Source: CAZGUH01 sp964529005 (GTDB taxonomy: Bacteria; Actinomycetota; Acidimicrobiia; Acidimicrobiales; Ilumatobacteraceae). Taken from it: 39,608 nt of DNA. The DNA is taken from positions 1 to 39,608 of the forward strand of contig CAZGUH010000035.1 of NCBI GenBank assembly GCA_964529005.1. Reading direction: 5' to 3'. Made by a program: the position numbers and the translations under genes. The notes beneath the pieces were generated by a model, which saw only the letters and a list, made by a program, of their open reading frames with translations, was not told the DNA's origin and did not search any database. Shown one piece after another: positions 14,576 to 22,329 of this stretch (its first letter is position 1; each line of letters begins with the position of its first letter).

Positions 14576-16922
14576 GCGAACGCTCCGCCGGGATCACGCC
14601 CGCCAGCTCGAGCACCCGGGCCGGCGGAAGGTACAGCTCCGTGATCTCCGCGCCGCGGCTGCGCAGGGCGTCGCCGATGGCGTTCGTCAACGCCGCGGGG
14701 GCGCCGATGGCCCCACCCTCGCCCACCCCGCGGAAGTTGACCTCGTGCGTCGGGGGCGTCGACAGGTGCTCGATCTCGATCGTCGGGATCTCCATCGCCG
14801 TCGGAACGAGGTAGTCCATGAACGTGCTCGCGACGAACTGGCCGGAGTCGTCGTAGGCGGACAGCTCGTAGAGCACTCCGCCGATTCCCTGAGCCACTCC
14901 CCCGCGCACCTGCCCGTCGACGATCGCGGGGTTGATCATGTCGCCGCAATCCTCGACCACGAGGTAGCGCAGGATCTCCACCTTCCCGGTGTCGAGGTGG
15001 ACCTCCACGATGCAGCAGTGGGTCGCCTGGGCCCACCCTCCGTCGGGCACACGGAAGTCGAACGTGGCGTCGATGCCCGGGCCGATCCCCGCCGGCAGGC
15101 GGCTCGGGGAGAGATATGCCGCCGCGGCGACGTCGGCGAGGTCGAGCGCGCTGCTCGGCACGCCGCGCACCCGGACGGCGCCGTCGACGATCTCCAGATC
15201 GTCCACCGCGGCTTCGAGCAGCCCGGCGGCGACGGCGAGCGCCTGACGTCGCACGTCCCGCACCGCCCCGAGCGCGGCGCCCGTCGCCAGCGTCGCCGCC
15301 CGGCTGCCACCCGTCCCGATCGGGCTGAACGGCGTCACCATCGTGTTGCCGTGCAGCACCCGCACGCGGTCGAACGGCACGCCCAGCTCGTCTGCGGCGA
15401 CCTGTGCGAGCGTCGTCTCGTGACCCTGGCCGTGCGGGGCCTGCGCAGTGACGACGACCAGGTGGCCATCGGGCTCGAGCCGTGCGTGGGCACGCTCGCT
15501 CGGGATGTCGAAGCCGTTGACGGTGGCGAAATTCGCCGGTCCGGGCGCTGCCTCCATGAACGACGCCACGCCGATGCCGATGCACCGTCCCTCGCGCCGG
15601 GCCGCTTCCTGCCGGGCGGGAAAGTCGTCCCAGCCGGCCAGCTCGCGGGCGCGCTCGAGCGTCTCGGCGACGGTGGTCGTCAACACGTCCGGCCCCGTGC
15701 ACAACGACGTCGGGAAGTCGTCGGCGCCGAGCAGGTTGCGGCGGCGGATGTCGATGCGGTCGATGCCCAACTCGTTCGCCACGATGTCGAGCATCCGCTC
15801 GCGAGCGAACGTCTCGACCGCCCACGGGCCGCGGTAGGACACGTACTTGTCCTTGTTCGTGAACACCGCGACGCCGTGGAAGTCGTAGTCGCGGATGCGG
15901 TAGGCGTTCGGCAGCATCACGCGGACCATCGTCGGGAACATCGACAGCGGCATCGGCAGGTTCGGGTACGCGCCGACGTCGACGGTCAGCCGGGCGCGCA
16001 TTCCCGTGATCACCCCGTCGGCGGTCACGGCGAGCTCCAGCTCCAGCGTGTCCTCGCGCGACTGGCCGCCCGCCATCAGGTTCTCCGTGCGGTCCTCGAT
16101 CCACTTCACCGGCCGGCCGAGCAGCCGCGCGGCGGCACAGACGGCGAGGTCCTCGCGGGTTGTCTGGCTCTTCTGGCCTCCGAATGCGCCGCCGACGTCA
16201 CCGCACAGGACGGTCGTCAGGTGCTCGGGCTGCCCGAGGAGCCGCGACAGCTGGAGCCGCAGGGAATGCGGCGCATGGTGGGCGCAGTGGTACGTGAGCT
16301 GTCCGGTGGCGGTCGAGAACTCGGCGACCCCGCCGCGCGTCTCCATCGGCACGTTGCCGTGGCGGTGTTGCCGGAACGTGCGCCGCACGATGCGGTCCGC
16401 ACGCGCGAACGCGGTGTCGGTGTCGCCGTAGCGCCAGTGGTCCTCGTAGGCGACGTTGCGGTCGACGTCGTCGTAGAGCAGCGCTGCTTCGGGACGCTGC
16501 GCTGCGGCGGCGTCGACGACGACCGGCAACGGCTCGAACTCGACGGTGATCAGATCGCAGGCGTCCTCGGCGACGTAGCGGTCCTGCGCGATGACGAGGG
16601 CGATCGGATCGCCGACGAAGCGCACCTTGCCGGAGGCCAACGGATGGAACACGGGCGTGCGGAGTCCCGCCGGACCGTTCTGCCGCAAGGGCCGGACGTG
16701 ATCGGCGAGGTCGGCCGCGGTGAACACCGCGACGACGCCCGGCAGGCGTCGCGCCGCGTCGACGTCGATGCCGCGGAGCACAGCATGGGGAACGTCGCTG
16801 CGCAGGAACGCGGCGTGGAGCTGGTGCGGATACGACACGTCGTCGACGTACGCGCCGCGCCCGGTCAGCAGGCGGGGATCCTCCACCCGCTTGACCCGAG
16901 CGCCGACGAGGCGTTGCGCCAT
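14565..16922 (-). CDS. Molybdenum hydroxylase large (Mo-binding) subunit, CoxL/xanthine dehydrogenase type
   Basis: A 785-aa molybdopterin-cytosine-dinucleotide-binding subunit of the xanthine dehydrogenase/aerobic CO dehydrogenase family. Landmarks are the N-terminal VKRVEDPRLLTGRGAYVDD, CGDVGGAFGGQK, the loop VSYRGPWAVETFARERMLD, HGQGHETTLAQVAADELG and the catalytic Glu near residue 735 in GVGEGGAIGAP. The active-site loop is not the AYRCSFR of true CO dehydrogenase, so a hydroxylase of an N-heterocycle, aldehyde or ring carbon is more likely. It starts one base after the stop of the iron-sulfur subunit and is the last gene of the operon. Confidence 0.95.
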   Translation of the reverse strand: MAQRLVGARVKRVEDPRLLTGRGAYVDDVSYPHQLHAAFLRSDVPHAVLRGIDVDAARRLPGVVAVFTAADLADHVRPLRQNGPAGLRTPVFHPLASGKVRFVGDPIALVIAQDRYVAEDACDLITVEFEPLPVVVDAAAAQRPEAALLYDDVDRNVAYEDHWRYGDTDTAFARADRIVRRTFRQHRHGNVPMETRGGVAEFSTATGQLTYHCAHHAPHSLRLQLSRLLGQPEHLTTVLCGDVGGAFGGQKSQTTREDLAVCAAARLLGRPVKWIEDRTENLMAGGQSREDTLELELAVTADGVITGMRARLTVDVGAYPNLPMPLSMFPTMVRVMLPNAYRIRDYDFHGVAVFTNKDKYVSYRGPWAVETFARERMLDIVANELGIDRIDIRRRNLLGADDFPTSLCTGPDVLTTTVAETLERARELAGWDDFPARQEAARREGRCIGIGVASFMEAAPGPANFATVNGFDIPSERAHARLEPDGHLVVVTAQAPHGQGHETTLAQVAADELGVPFDRVRVLHGNTMVTPFSPIGTGGSRAATLATGAALGAVRDVRRQALAVAAGLLEAAVDDLEIVDGAVRVRGVPSSALDLADVAAAAYLSPSRLPAGIGPGIDATFDFRVPDGGWAQATHCCIVEVHLDTGKVEILRYLVVEDCGDMINPAIVDGQVRGGVAQGIGGVLYELSAYDDSGQFVASTFMDYLVPTAMEIPTIEIEHLSTPPTHEVNFRGVGEGGAIGAPAALTNAIGDALRSRGAEITELYLPPARVLELAGVIPAERSLTR

Positions 16923-16923
16923 G

Positions 16924-17403
16924 TCAGCCGCCCTCTCGCTGTCGCTCGGCGGCGAGCATCATGCCGTCGACGATGCTCTCGTATCCCGTGCAACGGCACA
17001 GGTGCGCGGCGAGGGCCGCGCGGGCGTCGTCGCGCGTCGGCGCCGGGTTCTCCGCCAGGAGCGCGGCTGTCGACACGACGATGCCGGGCGCGCAGAAGCC
17101 GCACTGGAAGCTGTGGCTGTCCCAGAACGCGCGCTGGATCGGGTGGAGCTCGCGTCCGTCCGAGATCCCCTCGATCGTGGTCACGTGCCGGCCGGCAGCT
17201 TGGACGGCGAAGAGCAAGCACGAGCGGACCGCGTCGCCGTCGAGCAAGACCGTGCACGCGCCACAGACGCCGTGCTCGCAGCCGAGGTGGGTGCCGGTGA
17301 GGCGCAGCCTCTCGCGCAGCACGTCGGCCAGGGTGTGCCGCGGCTCGACGGCGAGGCGCTGGTCGACGCCGTTCACCGTCAGCTCGACCTCGACGCGCTT
17401 CAT
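16924..17403 (-). CDS. Molybdenum hydroxylase small [2Fe-2S] subunit
   Basis: A 159-aa subunit with two [2Fe-2S] clusters. The N-terminal plant-ferredoxin-like cluster uses Cys42, Cys47, Cys50 and Cys62. The C-terminal cluster uses Cys101, Cys104, Cys136 and Cys138 (QCGFCAPG, HLCRCTGY). All eight ligands are present, so it should carry electrons between the Mo site and FAD. ATG 17403 overlaps by one base the stop of the FAD subunit (TGATG), indicating coupled translation. Length and motifs are standard for the family. Confidence 0.96.
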   Translation of the reverse strand: MKRVEVELTVNGVDQRLAVEPRHTLADVLRERLRLTGTHLGCEHGVCGACTVLLDGDAVRSCLLFAVQAAGRHVTTIEGISDGRELHPIQRAFWDSHSFQCGFCAPGIVVSTAALLAENPAPTRDDARAALAAHLCRCTGYESIVDGMMLAAERQREGG

Positions 17404-18272
17404 CAGGCAGCCTCCGCGCGGGCCGCGCAGGCGCGCAGCGCGCGGCACGCGAGCTCGCGAGCGACGTGCCGGCGGTAGGCAGCGGTGGCGTGCAGATCGG
17501 AGCCCGGATCGAGGTCGCCCGCCAGCAGCGCGACGGCGTCCTCGAGTCCGGCGTCGCCGATCGTGGCGCCTGCCAGGGCGGTCTCCACGCCCCAGGCGCG
17601 CACGGGCGTCGAGCCCACGCCGCAGAACGCGAGACGGGCGTCGACGACGCGACGATCTGCGTCGAGCACGAGGCGTGCCGCGCAGCCGACGAGCGCGAAG
17701 TCGCCGTGGCGGCGGCTCAGCTCGACGAACGCGTGCCCGCTGCGCGGCGGGCTCGGCGGCAGCTCGACCCGCGTGACGATCTCGTCGTCGTCGAGCGCCG
17801 TCGTCAGGTAGGACACGAAGAAGTCGTGCGCCGCGATGCGCCGCTCACCGCGCACGCTGCGGGCGACCACCACCGCGTCGAGCGCCGCCATCACCGCCGG
17901 CAGCTCGGCCGCCGGATCGGCGTGGGCGAGGCTGCCCACGACGGTGCCACGGTTACGGATCGGTGGATGGGCGACGTAGGCCAGCGCCTCGGGGAGCAAC
18001 GGGCACGCTGCCGCCAGGGCACGGTCGCGCTCGGCGGCGCGCTGCCGCACGCCCGCGCCGATCGCGATCGGGCCGTCGAGCGTGGTGGACGCCACCTCAC
18101 CGACGCCGCCGATGTCGACGAGGATGGCCGGGCGCACGAGGCGCCCGGCCATCAACGGCACGAGGCTCTGGCCGCCGGCGATGACCTTCGCGTCGTCACC
18201 TCCGGCGGCGAGCGCCGCAAGCGCCTCGTCGAGCGACGCCGGCGCCACGTAGCGGAACGGGGCGGCCTTCAC
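17403..18272 (-). CDS. Molybdenum hydroxylase medium (FAD-binding) subunit
   Basis: A 289-aa FAD-binding subunit of the CoxM/xanthine dehydrogenase type. The two FAD loops are visible as AGGQSLVPLM (32-41) and NRGTVVGSLAHADPAAELPA (about 107-126), followed by the C-terminal CO_deh_flav_C domain. The start is GTG 18272. The gene order medium-small-large is the same as in cox operons. It follows the solute-binding lipoprotein by 54 bp, so the whole set appears to be one transcript starting at the hydroxyacid dehydrogenase. Confidence 0.95.
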   Translation of the reverse strand: MKAAPFRYVAPASLDEALAALAAGGDDAKVIAGGQSLVPLMAGRLVRPAILVDIGGVGEVASTTLDGPIAIGAGVRQRAAERDRALAAACPLLPEALAYVAHPPIRNRGTVVGSLAHADPAAELPAVMAALDAVVVARSVRGERRIAAHDFFVSYLTTALDDDEIVTRVELPPSPPRSGHAFVELSRRHGDFALVGCAARLVLDADRRVVDARLAFCGVGSTPVRAWGVETALAGATIGDAGLEDAVALLAGDLDPGSDLHATAAYRRHVARELACRALRACAARAEAA

Positions 18273-18326
18273 CGATCGATGACTGCGGCAGGCACGGCAG
18301 GCAGTGGTCGCCGGGCGCTGGGCTCG

Positions 18327-19544
18327 CTACTTGGCGAGTGCGAGGTCGATCACCGACCGGTCGAGCATGTCCTCGATGCGCAGCGGCTCGTCGTAGTCCA
18401 AGATGCCACCGAGCTCGAACCACATCTCCTGGAAGCCGGAGAACACCTCGTCGTTGAACGGCGGCGGCAGCGTCGGATCGAACTCGTACCCGGGGCTGGC
18501 TTCGATGACCTCGAGCGGCTGCTTCAACGCCTCGGCGACGAGCTCCAACGTCTCCGGAGACGTGCGGGTCTCGCCCTGGAGATACGTGGCGATCGTGCGC
18601 GACACCGCACGGAAGAACGCCGCCGCGACCTCTGGCTCGTTCTCGATGAAGTCCTTGTTGGCGGCGTAGCCACCGGCGAGGAACCCCTTCGCGGCGACGA
18701 GCTCGGAGTGGTCCTTCTCGCGGGCGTCGACCCAGAACGGCGACAACAGCAGGCCGCCGCCGATCGAGCCCGTCTCGAGCGCGATGGCGACGTCCGCAGG
18801 CGAGGACAGGCTGACCACTTCGACGTCGCCGGTCATCGACAGGCCGTACTCCTTGAAGTACTCGTACACGGGGAGCATGCCGCCGTTGCCCAGGCCGCCG
18901 ACGCCGGGGACGATCTTCATCCCCCTGGCCTTGTCGACGTCGAGGCTGCCGTCGGGCTTGAGGAACTCCTTGCGCACGTAGAAGCCGGCAAACCCGAGAT
19001 CGGTCTTGGTGATCTGGGCGACGAACGCGACGTCGGCGCCGTTCGCCACGGCGTTGAGGAACGCCGCGTTCACGCCGACCATCTGGAGGTCGACGTCACC
19101 GGACGCCAGCAATGTCAGGCCGGTCGAGCTCACCTGCTCGGAGAACGAGACGTCGAGGTTCTCCTTCTCGAACTCGCCCGCGACCTCCGCCAGCATCGGC
19201 GGCAGGAACGGCTCGATGTAGCCGGGGATGGCGACGGTGACCGAGGCCCGCTCGGCCAATGGGCGTGGCTCGAGGCCCGCCATGATCTCCTCGTCGCTCG
19301 CCCGGCCCGTGCCGCCCTCCGTCGACGCCGGCGCAGCATCGGTCGACGCCGGGGCCGCGTCGGTGCTCGACGGCGCGGCGCTCGGTTCTGTCGTCACTGC
19401 AGGCGACGATGCGCCGGGCTCGTCGTCGTCGGAGCCGCAGGCGGCGAGGAACGCCGCCAGCGCCACCGCACCGACGCCGGCACGCCGCCACCCGCCACGC
19501 CGACGAGCCGGCGCACCGGGCTGTGCTGACCAGAGACTTGACAT
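18327..19544 (-). CDS. Solute-binding lipoprotein, NMT1/SsuA-like
   Basis: A 405-aa exported lipoprotein. It has an Arg-rich n-region, a hydrophobic stretch and the lipobox LAAC in AFLAACGSDDDE, then a Ser/Thr/Ala/Pro-rich linker with a short repeat (STDAAPA twice). The binding domain matches the nitrate/sulfonate/thiamine-precursor group: SVTVAIPGYIEPFLPPMLAE, VSSTGLTLLASGDVDLQMVG and SIGGGLLLSPFWVDARE. ATG 19544 is preceded by AAAGGAG. It should capture a solute outside the membrane for an ABC importer, but no permease or ATPase gene is in the window. Its place between a hydroxyacid dehydrogenase and a molybdenum hydroxylase suggests the captured solute is their substrate. Confidence 0.92.
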   Translation of the reverse strand: MSSLWSAQPGAPARRRGGWRRAGVGAVALAAFLAACGSDDDEPGASSPAVTTEPSAAPSSTDAAPASTDAAPASTEGGTGRASDEEIMAGLEPRPLAERASVTVAIPGYIEPFLPPMLAEVAGEFEKENLDVSFSEQVSSTGLTLLASGDVDLQMVGVNAAFLNAVANGADVAFVAQITKTDLGFAGFYVRKEFLKPDGSLDVDKARGMKIVPGVGGLGNGGMLPVYEYFKEYGLSMTGDVEVVSLSSPADVAIALETGSIGGGLLLSPFWVDAREKDHSELVAAKGFLAGGYAANKDFIENEPEVAAAFFRAVSRTIATYLQGETRTSPETLELVAEALKQPLEVIEASPGYEFDPTLPPPFNDEVFSGFQEMWFELGGILDYDEPLRIEDMLDRSVIDLALAK

Positions 19545-19572
19545 CGATTGTTCTCCTTTCACGTTCACGAAC

Positions 19573-20622
19573 TCACAGCAGGCTGACGTCGACGACGTTC
19601 TTCAGGCTCTCACCGCGCAGGTAGCGCTCCAGGTTCTCGACGAACAGCGAGGCGACGTCCTCGAAGTAGTTGTCGAGCGCGACGGCGCAGTGCGGCGACA
19701 GGTACGTGTTGGGGGCGTCCCACAGCGGGCTCGTCGGCGGGAGCGGCTCCTCTCGCATCACGTCGAGCATCGCCGCCCGCAGGTGTCCCGATCGCAGAGC
19801 GGCGATCAGCGCCTCCTCGTCGACGACGGTCCCGCGACCGACGTTGACCAGCACCGTGCCCCGCGGCATCGCCGCGATGACGCTGCCGTTGACCATGTTC
19901 TCGGTCTCCGGTGTGCCGGGGGCGGCGATCACGACGATGTCGGCGTCGGACACCGCCTTGACGAGGCCGTCGGGCCCGTACAGCTCGTCGACGTTGGGCA
20001 TGGTCATCCCGGGCACGTACGAGCGTCGTACGCCGACGATGCGCATGCCGAACGCCTTGGCGCGCGCGGCGAGCGCTGAGCCGATCTCGCCCATCCCGAT
20101 GATCGACATCGTCACGCGATCGAGCCTGTTGCCGAACGTGGCCTTCCACTCGCGCCGCTGCTGCAGCTCGTCGAGCTCGGGCAAGCGCTTCCAGTAGCTC
20201 AGCACGCGTGCGAGCGCGAACTCGGCCACCGGGACCGACGCCACGCCGCGCGAGTTCGTGAGCACGATCTGGGAGCCGAGGATGCCGACCTGCCGGAGGT
20301 TGCCGACACCCGAGCCGACGCTGTGGATCCACCGCAGGTTCGGCGCGTGTCGCGGCAGGTCGATCGGCGCGTCGTGACCGAGGATGATCTCGGCCTCGGC
20401 GAGCACGGCGGCCTGTTCCGGGCTCAACGGCGCGTCGAGCGCGCGCAGCTCCTCGAGCGTCCGCGTCGGCGAGCCCTTGGCGACGCGCACATCCCACTCG
20501 TCCTCGTACACGCACCGGCGCACGTCGATCCGCGGGTCGATCGCCGAGATGCGGTCGACAAGGTCGTCCATCTCCGCCATCTCCGGTGATGCGATCTGGA
20601 TCACGATCGGTCGCGACGACAT
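19573..20622 (-). CDS. D-2-hydroxyacid dehydrogenase (NAD-binding)
   Basis: A 349-aa member of the D-isomer-specific 2-hydroxyacid dehydrogenase family. It shows GMGEIGSALAARAKAFGM, Arg in NVGRGTVVDEEAL, Glu in REEPLPPTSPLW and His in LSPHCAVALD. ATG 20622 is chosen because AAGGGGGA lies 8 bp upstream; the frame extends further but has no better signal. It heads the operon continuing with the solute-binding lipoprotein (28 bp away) and the three molybdenum hydroxylase subunits. Together with the paralog at 9904-10989 it suggests that 2-oxo or D-2-hydroxy acids arise in the pathway. It is divergent from the TetR gene. Confidence 0.92.
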   Translation of the reverse strand: MSSRPIVIQIASPEMAEMDDLVDRISAIDPRIDVRRCVYEDEWDVRVAKGSPTRTLEELRALDAPLSPEQAAVLAEAEIILGHDAPIDLPRHAPNLRWIHSVGSGVGNLRQVGILGSQIVLTNSRGVASVPVAEFALARVLSYWKRLPELDELQQRREWKATFGNRLDRVTMSIIGMGEIGSALAARAKAFGMRIVGVRRSYVPGMTMPNVDELYGPDGLVKAVSDADIVVIAAPGTPETENMVNGSVIAAMPRGTVLVNVGRGTVVDEEALIAALRSGHLRAAMLDVMREEPLPPTSPLWDAPNTYLSPHCAVALDNYFEDVASLFVENLERYLRGESLKNVVDVSLL

Positions 20623-20725
20623 CTCGTTGTTCCCCCTTGCTGCGGCGGCGCCGCCCACGCTCGTTGACGGCGCCATCGCCATCTCTCTGCGCAACGGGCC
20701 CAACTACATCACGACCGGCGCGCCT

Positions 20726-20745
20726 AAAGCAAGCAATTGTTCGAC
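20726..20745. promoter_or_regulatory. Operator-like palindrome between TetR and the molybdenum hydroxylase operon
   Basis: AAAGCAAGCAATTGTTCGAC is an imperfect inverted repeat centred on CAATTG in the 177-bp region between divergent starts at 20622 and 20800. TetR regulators often bind such a site beside their own gene. The half-site GCAAG links it to the CAAG..CTTG family. A TAGGAT box (20775-20780) could be the -10 of the TetR gene. Apart from these I see nothing in the gap. Confidence 0.45.
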
Positions 20746-20799
20746 TACCGGGGCTGGGCTGCGCCGGGACGACCTAGGATCGGGCACAGAGGACGTCTC

Positions 20800-21450
20800 A
20801 TGGCCAAGCACGTACGCAACGCAGAGCGCAGCCGCCAACGCCTGCTCTCCGCTGCGCTGGCAGAGTTCGCGGCCAAGGGCTTCGCCGGGGCCCGCGTCGA
20901 CGACATCGCGCGCCGAGCCGGGCTCAACAAGCAGATGATGTTCCACTACTTCGGGGACAAGGAGGGCATCTACACCGAGGTGACGCGGCTGCACCGCGAC
21001 GAGCGCGTCAGCGGTTTCAGCGGCGACACCGCCACCATGCCGGGCGAGCTCGCCGCGACGTTCACCCGGACGTGGAGCGATCTGCCCTGGGTGCGCACGA
21101 TCCAATGGCAGAACCTGGAAGCCGCGGGTGACCAGATCCCGGCGGACGATCCACGGCACGAACGGTATGCCGAGCGCATCGCCTGGGTCGAGCGCGAGCA
21201 GCGCGCCGGGCGGCTCCCCGCGGACCTCGATCCCGACCTGCTGCTGCTCTCGCTGATCGGCCTCACGATCTACCCCTTGCTGCTGCCGATCATCTGCGAG
21301 ATCGTCACCGGCCTCGATCCGGCGAGCGACGAGTTCGCCGAACGGTACGCCCGCCATCTCGACCAACTCGCGACGGTGTTCGCCTCGGCGGCCGAGTCGC
21401 CGCAGGCCGCCAGGGCACGCTCGCGGCGACCGGCGGCCGGATCGGCGTGA
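20800..21450 (+). CDS. TetR-family transcriptional regulator
   Basis: A 216-aa protein with the N-terminal TetR helix-turn-helix: RSRQRLLSAALAEFAAKGFA, VDDIARRAGLNKQMMFHYFG (about 33-52), DKEGIY. The C-terminal helical domain (60-200) should bind a small ligand or acyl-CoA. ATG 20800 has AGAGGA 7 bp upstream; the frame upstream is not coding. It is divergent from the hydroxyacid dehydrogenase/molybdenum hydroxylase operon, the usual arrangement for a local repressor. It is the only TetR in the window and hence the first candidate for the repeated palindromic operators. That link is inference. Confidence 0.92.
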   Translation: MAKHVRNAERSRQRLLSAALAEFAAKGFAGARVDDIARRAGLNKQMMFHYFGDKEGIYTEVTRLHRDERVSGFSGDTATMPGELAATFTRTWSDLPWVRTIQWQNLEAAGDQIPADDPRHERYAERIAWVEREQRAGRLPADLDPDLLLLSLIGLTIYPLLLPIICEIVTGLDPASDEFAERYARHLDQLATVFASAAESPQAARARSRRPAAGSA

Positions 21451-21485
21451 GTCCGCAGCGTTCGGCGTGACCCGGCCGCCGGGGG

Positions 21486-22241
21486 TCACCAGTTGCCGCC
21501 GTCGACCCGGATGAGGGCGCCGGTGGTATAGCTCGACGCGGAGCTGGCGAGGTACAGCACGGTGCCGACGATCTCGTCGGGCTCGCCGCCGCGCTTGAGC
21601 GCGTAGGTCCTCGCCTCCTCGGCGAACCACTTCGGATCCCACGCCTTGCTGATGTCGGTGAGGAACGCGCCGGGCTGGATCGTGTTCACCCGCACCTTCG
21701 GGCCGAACGCGTCGGCGAAGGCCACCGTGAGCGCGTTGAGCCCGGCCTTGGCCGCGGCGTACGGGATCATCGTGCGATCGGGATGCATCGCCGAGTGGCT
21801 GCTGACGTTGATGACCGAGCCGCCGTCGCCTTCCGCCATGCGCGTGCCGACGACCGCGGTCAACCGGAACGGGCCCTTCAGGTTGACGGCTTGCACCTTG
21901 TCGTACAGCTCTTCGGTGATCTCGATCGGGCTCGGATAGAGCGGCGACAGTCCGGCGTTGTTGACAAGGACGTCGATCTTGCCGAACCGCTCGTACGCGG
22001 CGTCGACCATGGCGTCGATCTGCTGCCAGTGGCCGACGTGGCAGGCGATCGGGAGCGCGGCGCGGCCGGAGCGCTCCTCCACCTCGCGCGCCACGGCCTC
22101 GCAGGCGTCCTGCTTGCGGCTGACGATCACCACGTCGGCGCCTGCCTCCGCCAGGCCGAGCACCATCGAGCGGCCCATGCCGCGACTGCCGCCGGTGACG
22201 AGCGCGACCTTGCCGCTGAGGTCGAAGAGATCCTTCACCAT
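21486..22241 (-). CDS. Short-chain dehydrogenase/reductase (FabG-like)
   Basis: A 251-aa classical SDR with TGGSRGMG (16-23), NNAG (94-97), Ser147/148, Tyr161 and Lys165 (YAAAK), and the C-terminal ALIRVDGGNW. All catalytic residues are present. ATG 22241 gives the normal length; no strong ribosome-binding site is visible. It is a single-gene unit, convergent with the TetR gene (35 bp between stops) and divergent from the unknown 319-aa protein. The shared upstream region holds an inverted repeat at 22274-22295. It probably oxidises a secondary alcohol or reduces a ketone; the substrate is unknown. Confidence 0.9.
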   Translation of the reverse strand: MVKDLFDLSGKVALVTGGSRGMGRSMVLGLAEAGADVVIVSRKQDACEAVAREVEERSGRAALPIACHVGHWQQIDAMVDAAYERFGKIDVLVNNAGLSPLYPSPIEITEELYDKVQAVNLKGPFRLTAVVGTRMAEGDGGSVINVSSHSAMHPDRTMIPYAAAKAGLNALTVAFADAFGPKVRVNTIQPGAFLTDISKAWDPKWFAEEARTYALKRGGEPDEIVGTVLYLASSASSYTTGALIRVDGGNW

Positions 22242-22273
22242 GCGCGAAGCCTATGCCAGCAAGGAGCGACCAA

Positions 22274-22295
22274 CCAACCGCTCGCTCGCTCGGTT
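22274..22295. promoter_or_regulatory. Inverted repeat between divergent genes
   Basis: CAACCG-N10-CGGTTG, with the spacer made of CGCT repeats, lies in the 88-bp gap between divergent starts at 22241 and 22330. It is a candidate operator, only loosely related to the CAAG..CTTG family. Confidence 0.35.
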
Positions 22296-22329
22296 GCAGT
22301 TCGGCCGCTCGATTGACCGGCCGCGAGCG

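Noticed and set aside
14565..16922. Carbon monoxide dehydrogenase large subunit
   Set aside because: The Cys-containing AYRCSFR active-site loop is absent; the loop is SYRGPW.
14745..17300. 851-codon plus-strand open frame opposite the molybdenum hydroxylase
   Set aside because: High-GC antisense shadow: His/Arg/Asp-rich sequence without domains, fully opposite three well-supported subunits.
19320..19390. Short repeat STDAAPA-STDAAPA in the solute-binding lipoprotein as a repeat element
   Set aside because: It is the flexible linker after the lipobox, common in actinobacterial lipoproteins, not a mobile or CRISPR repeat.
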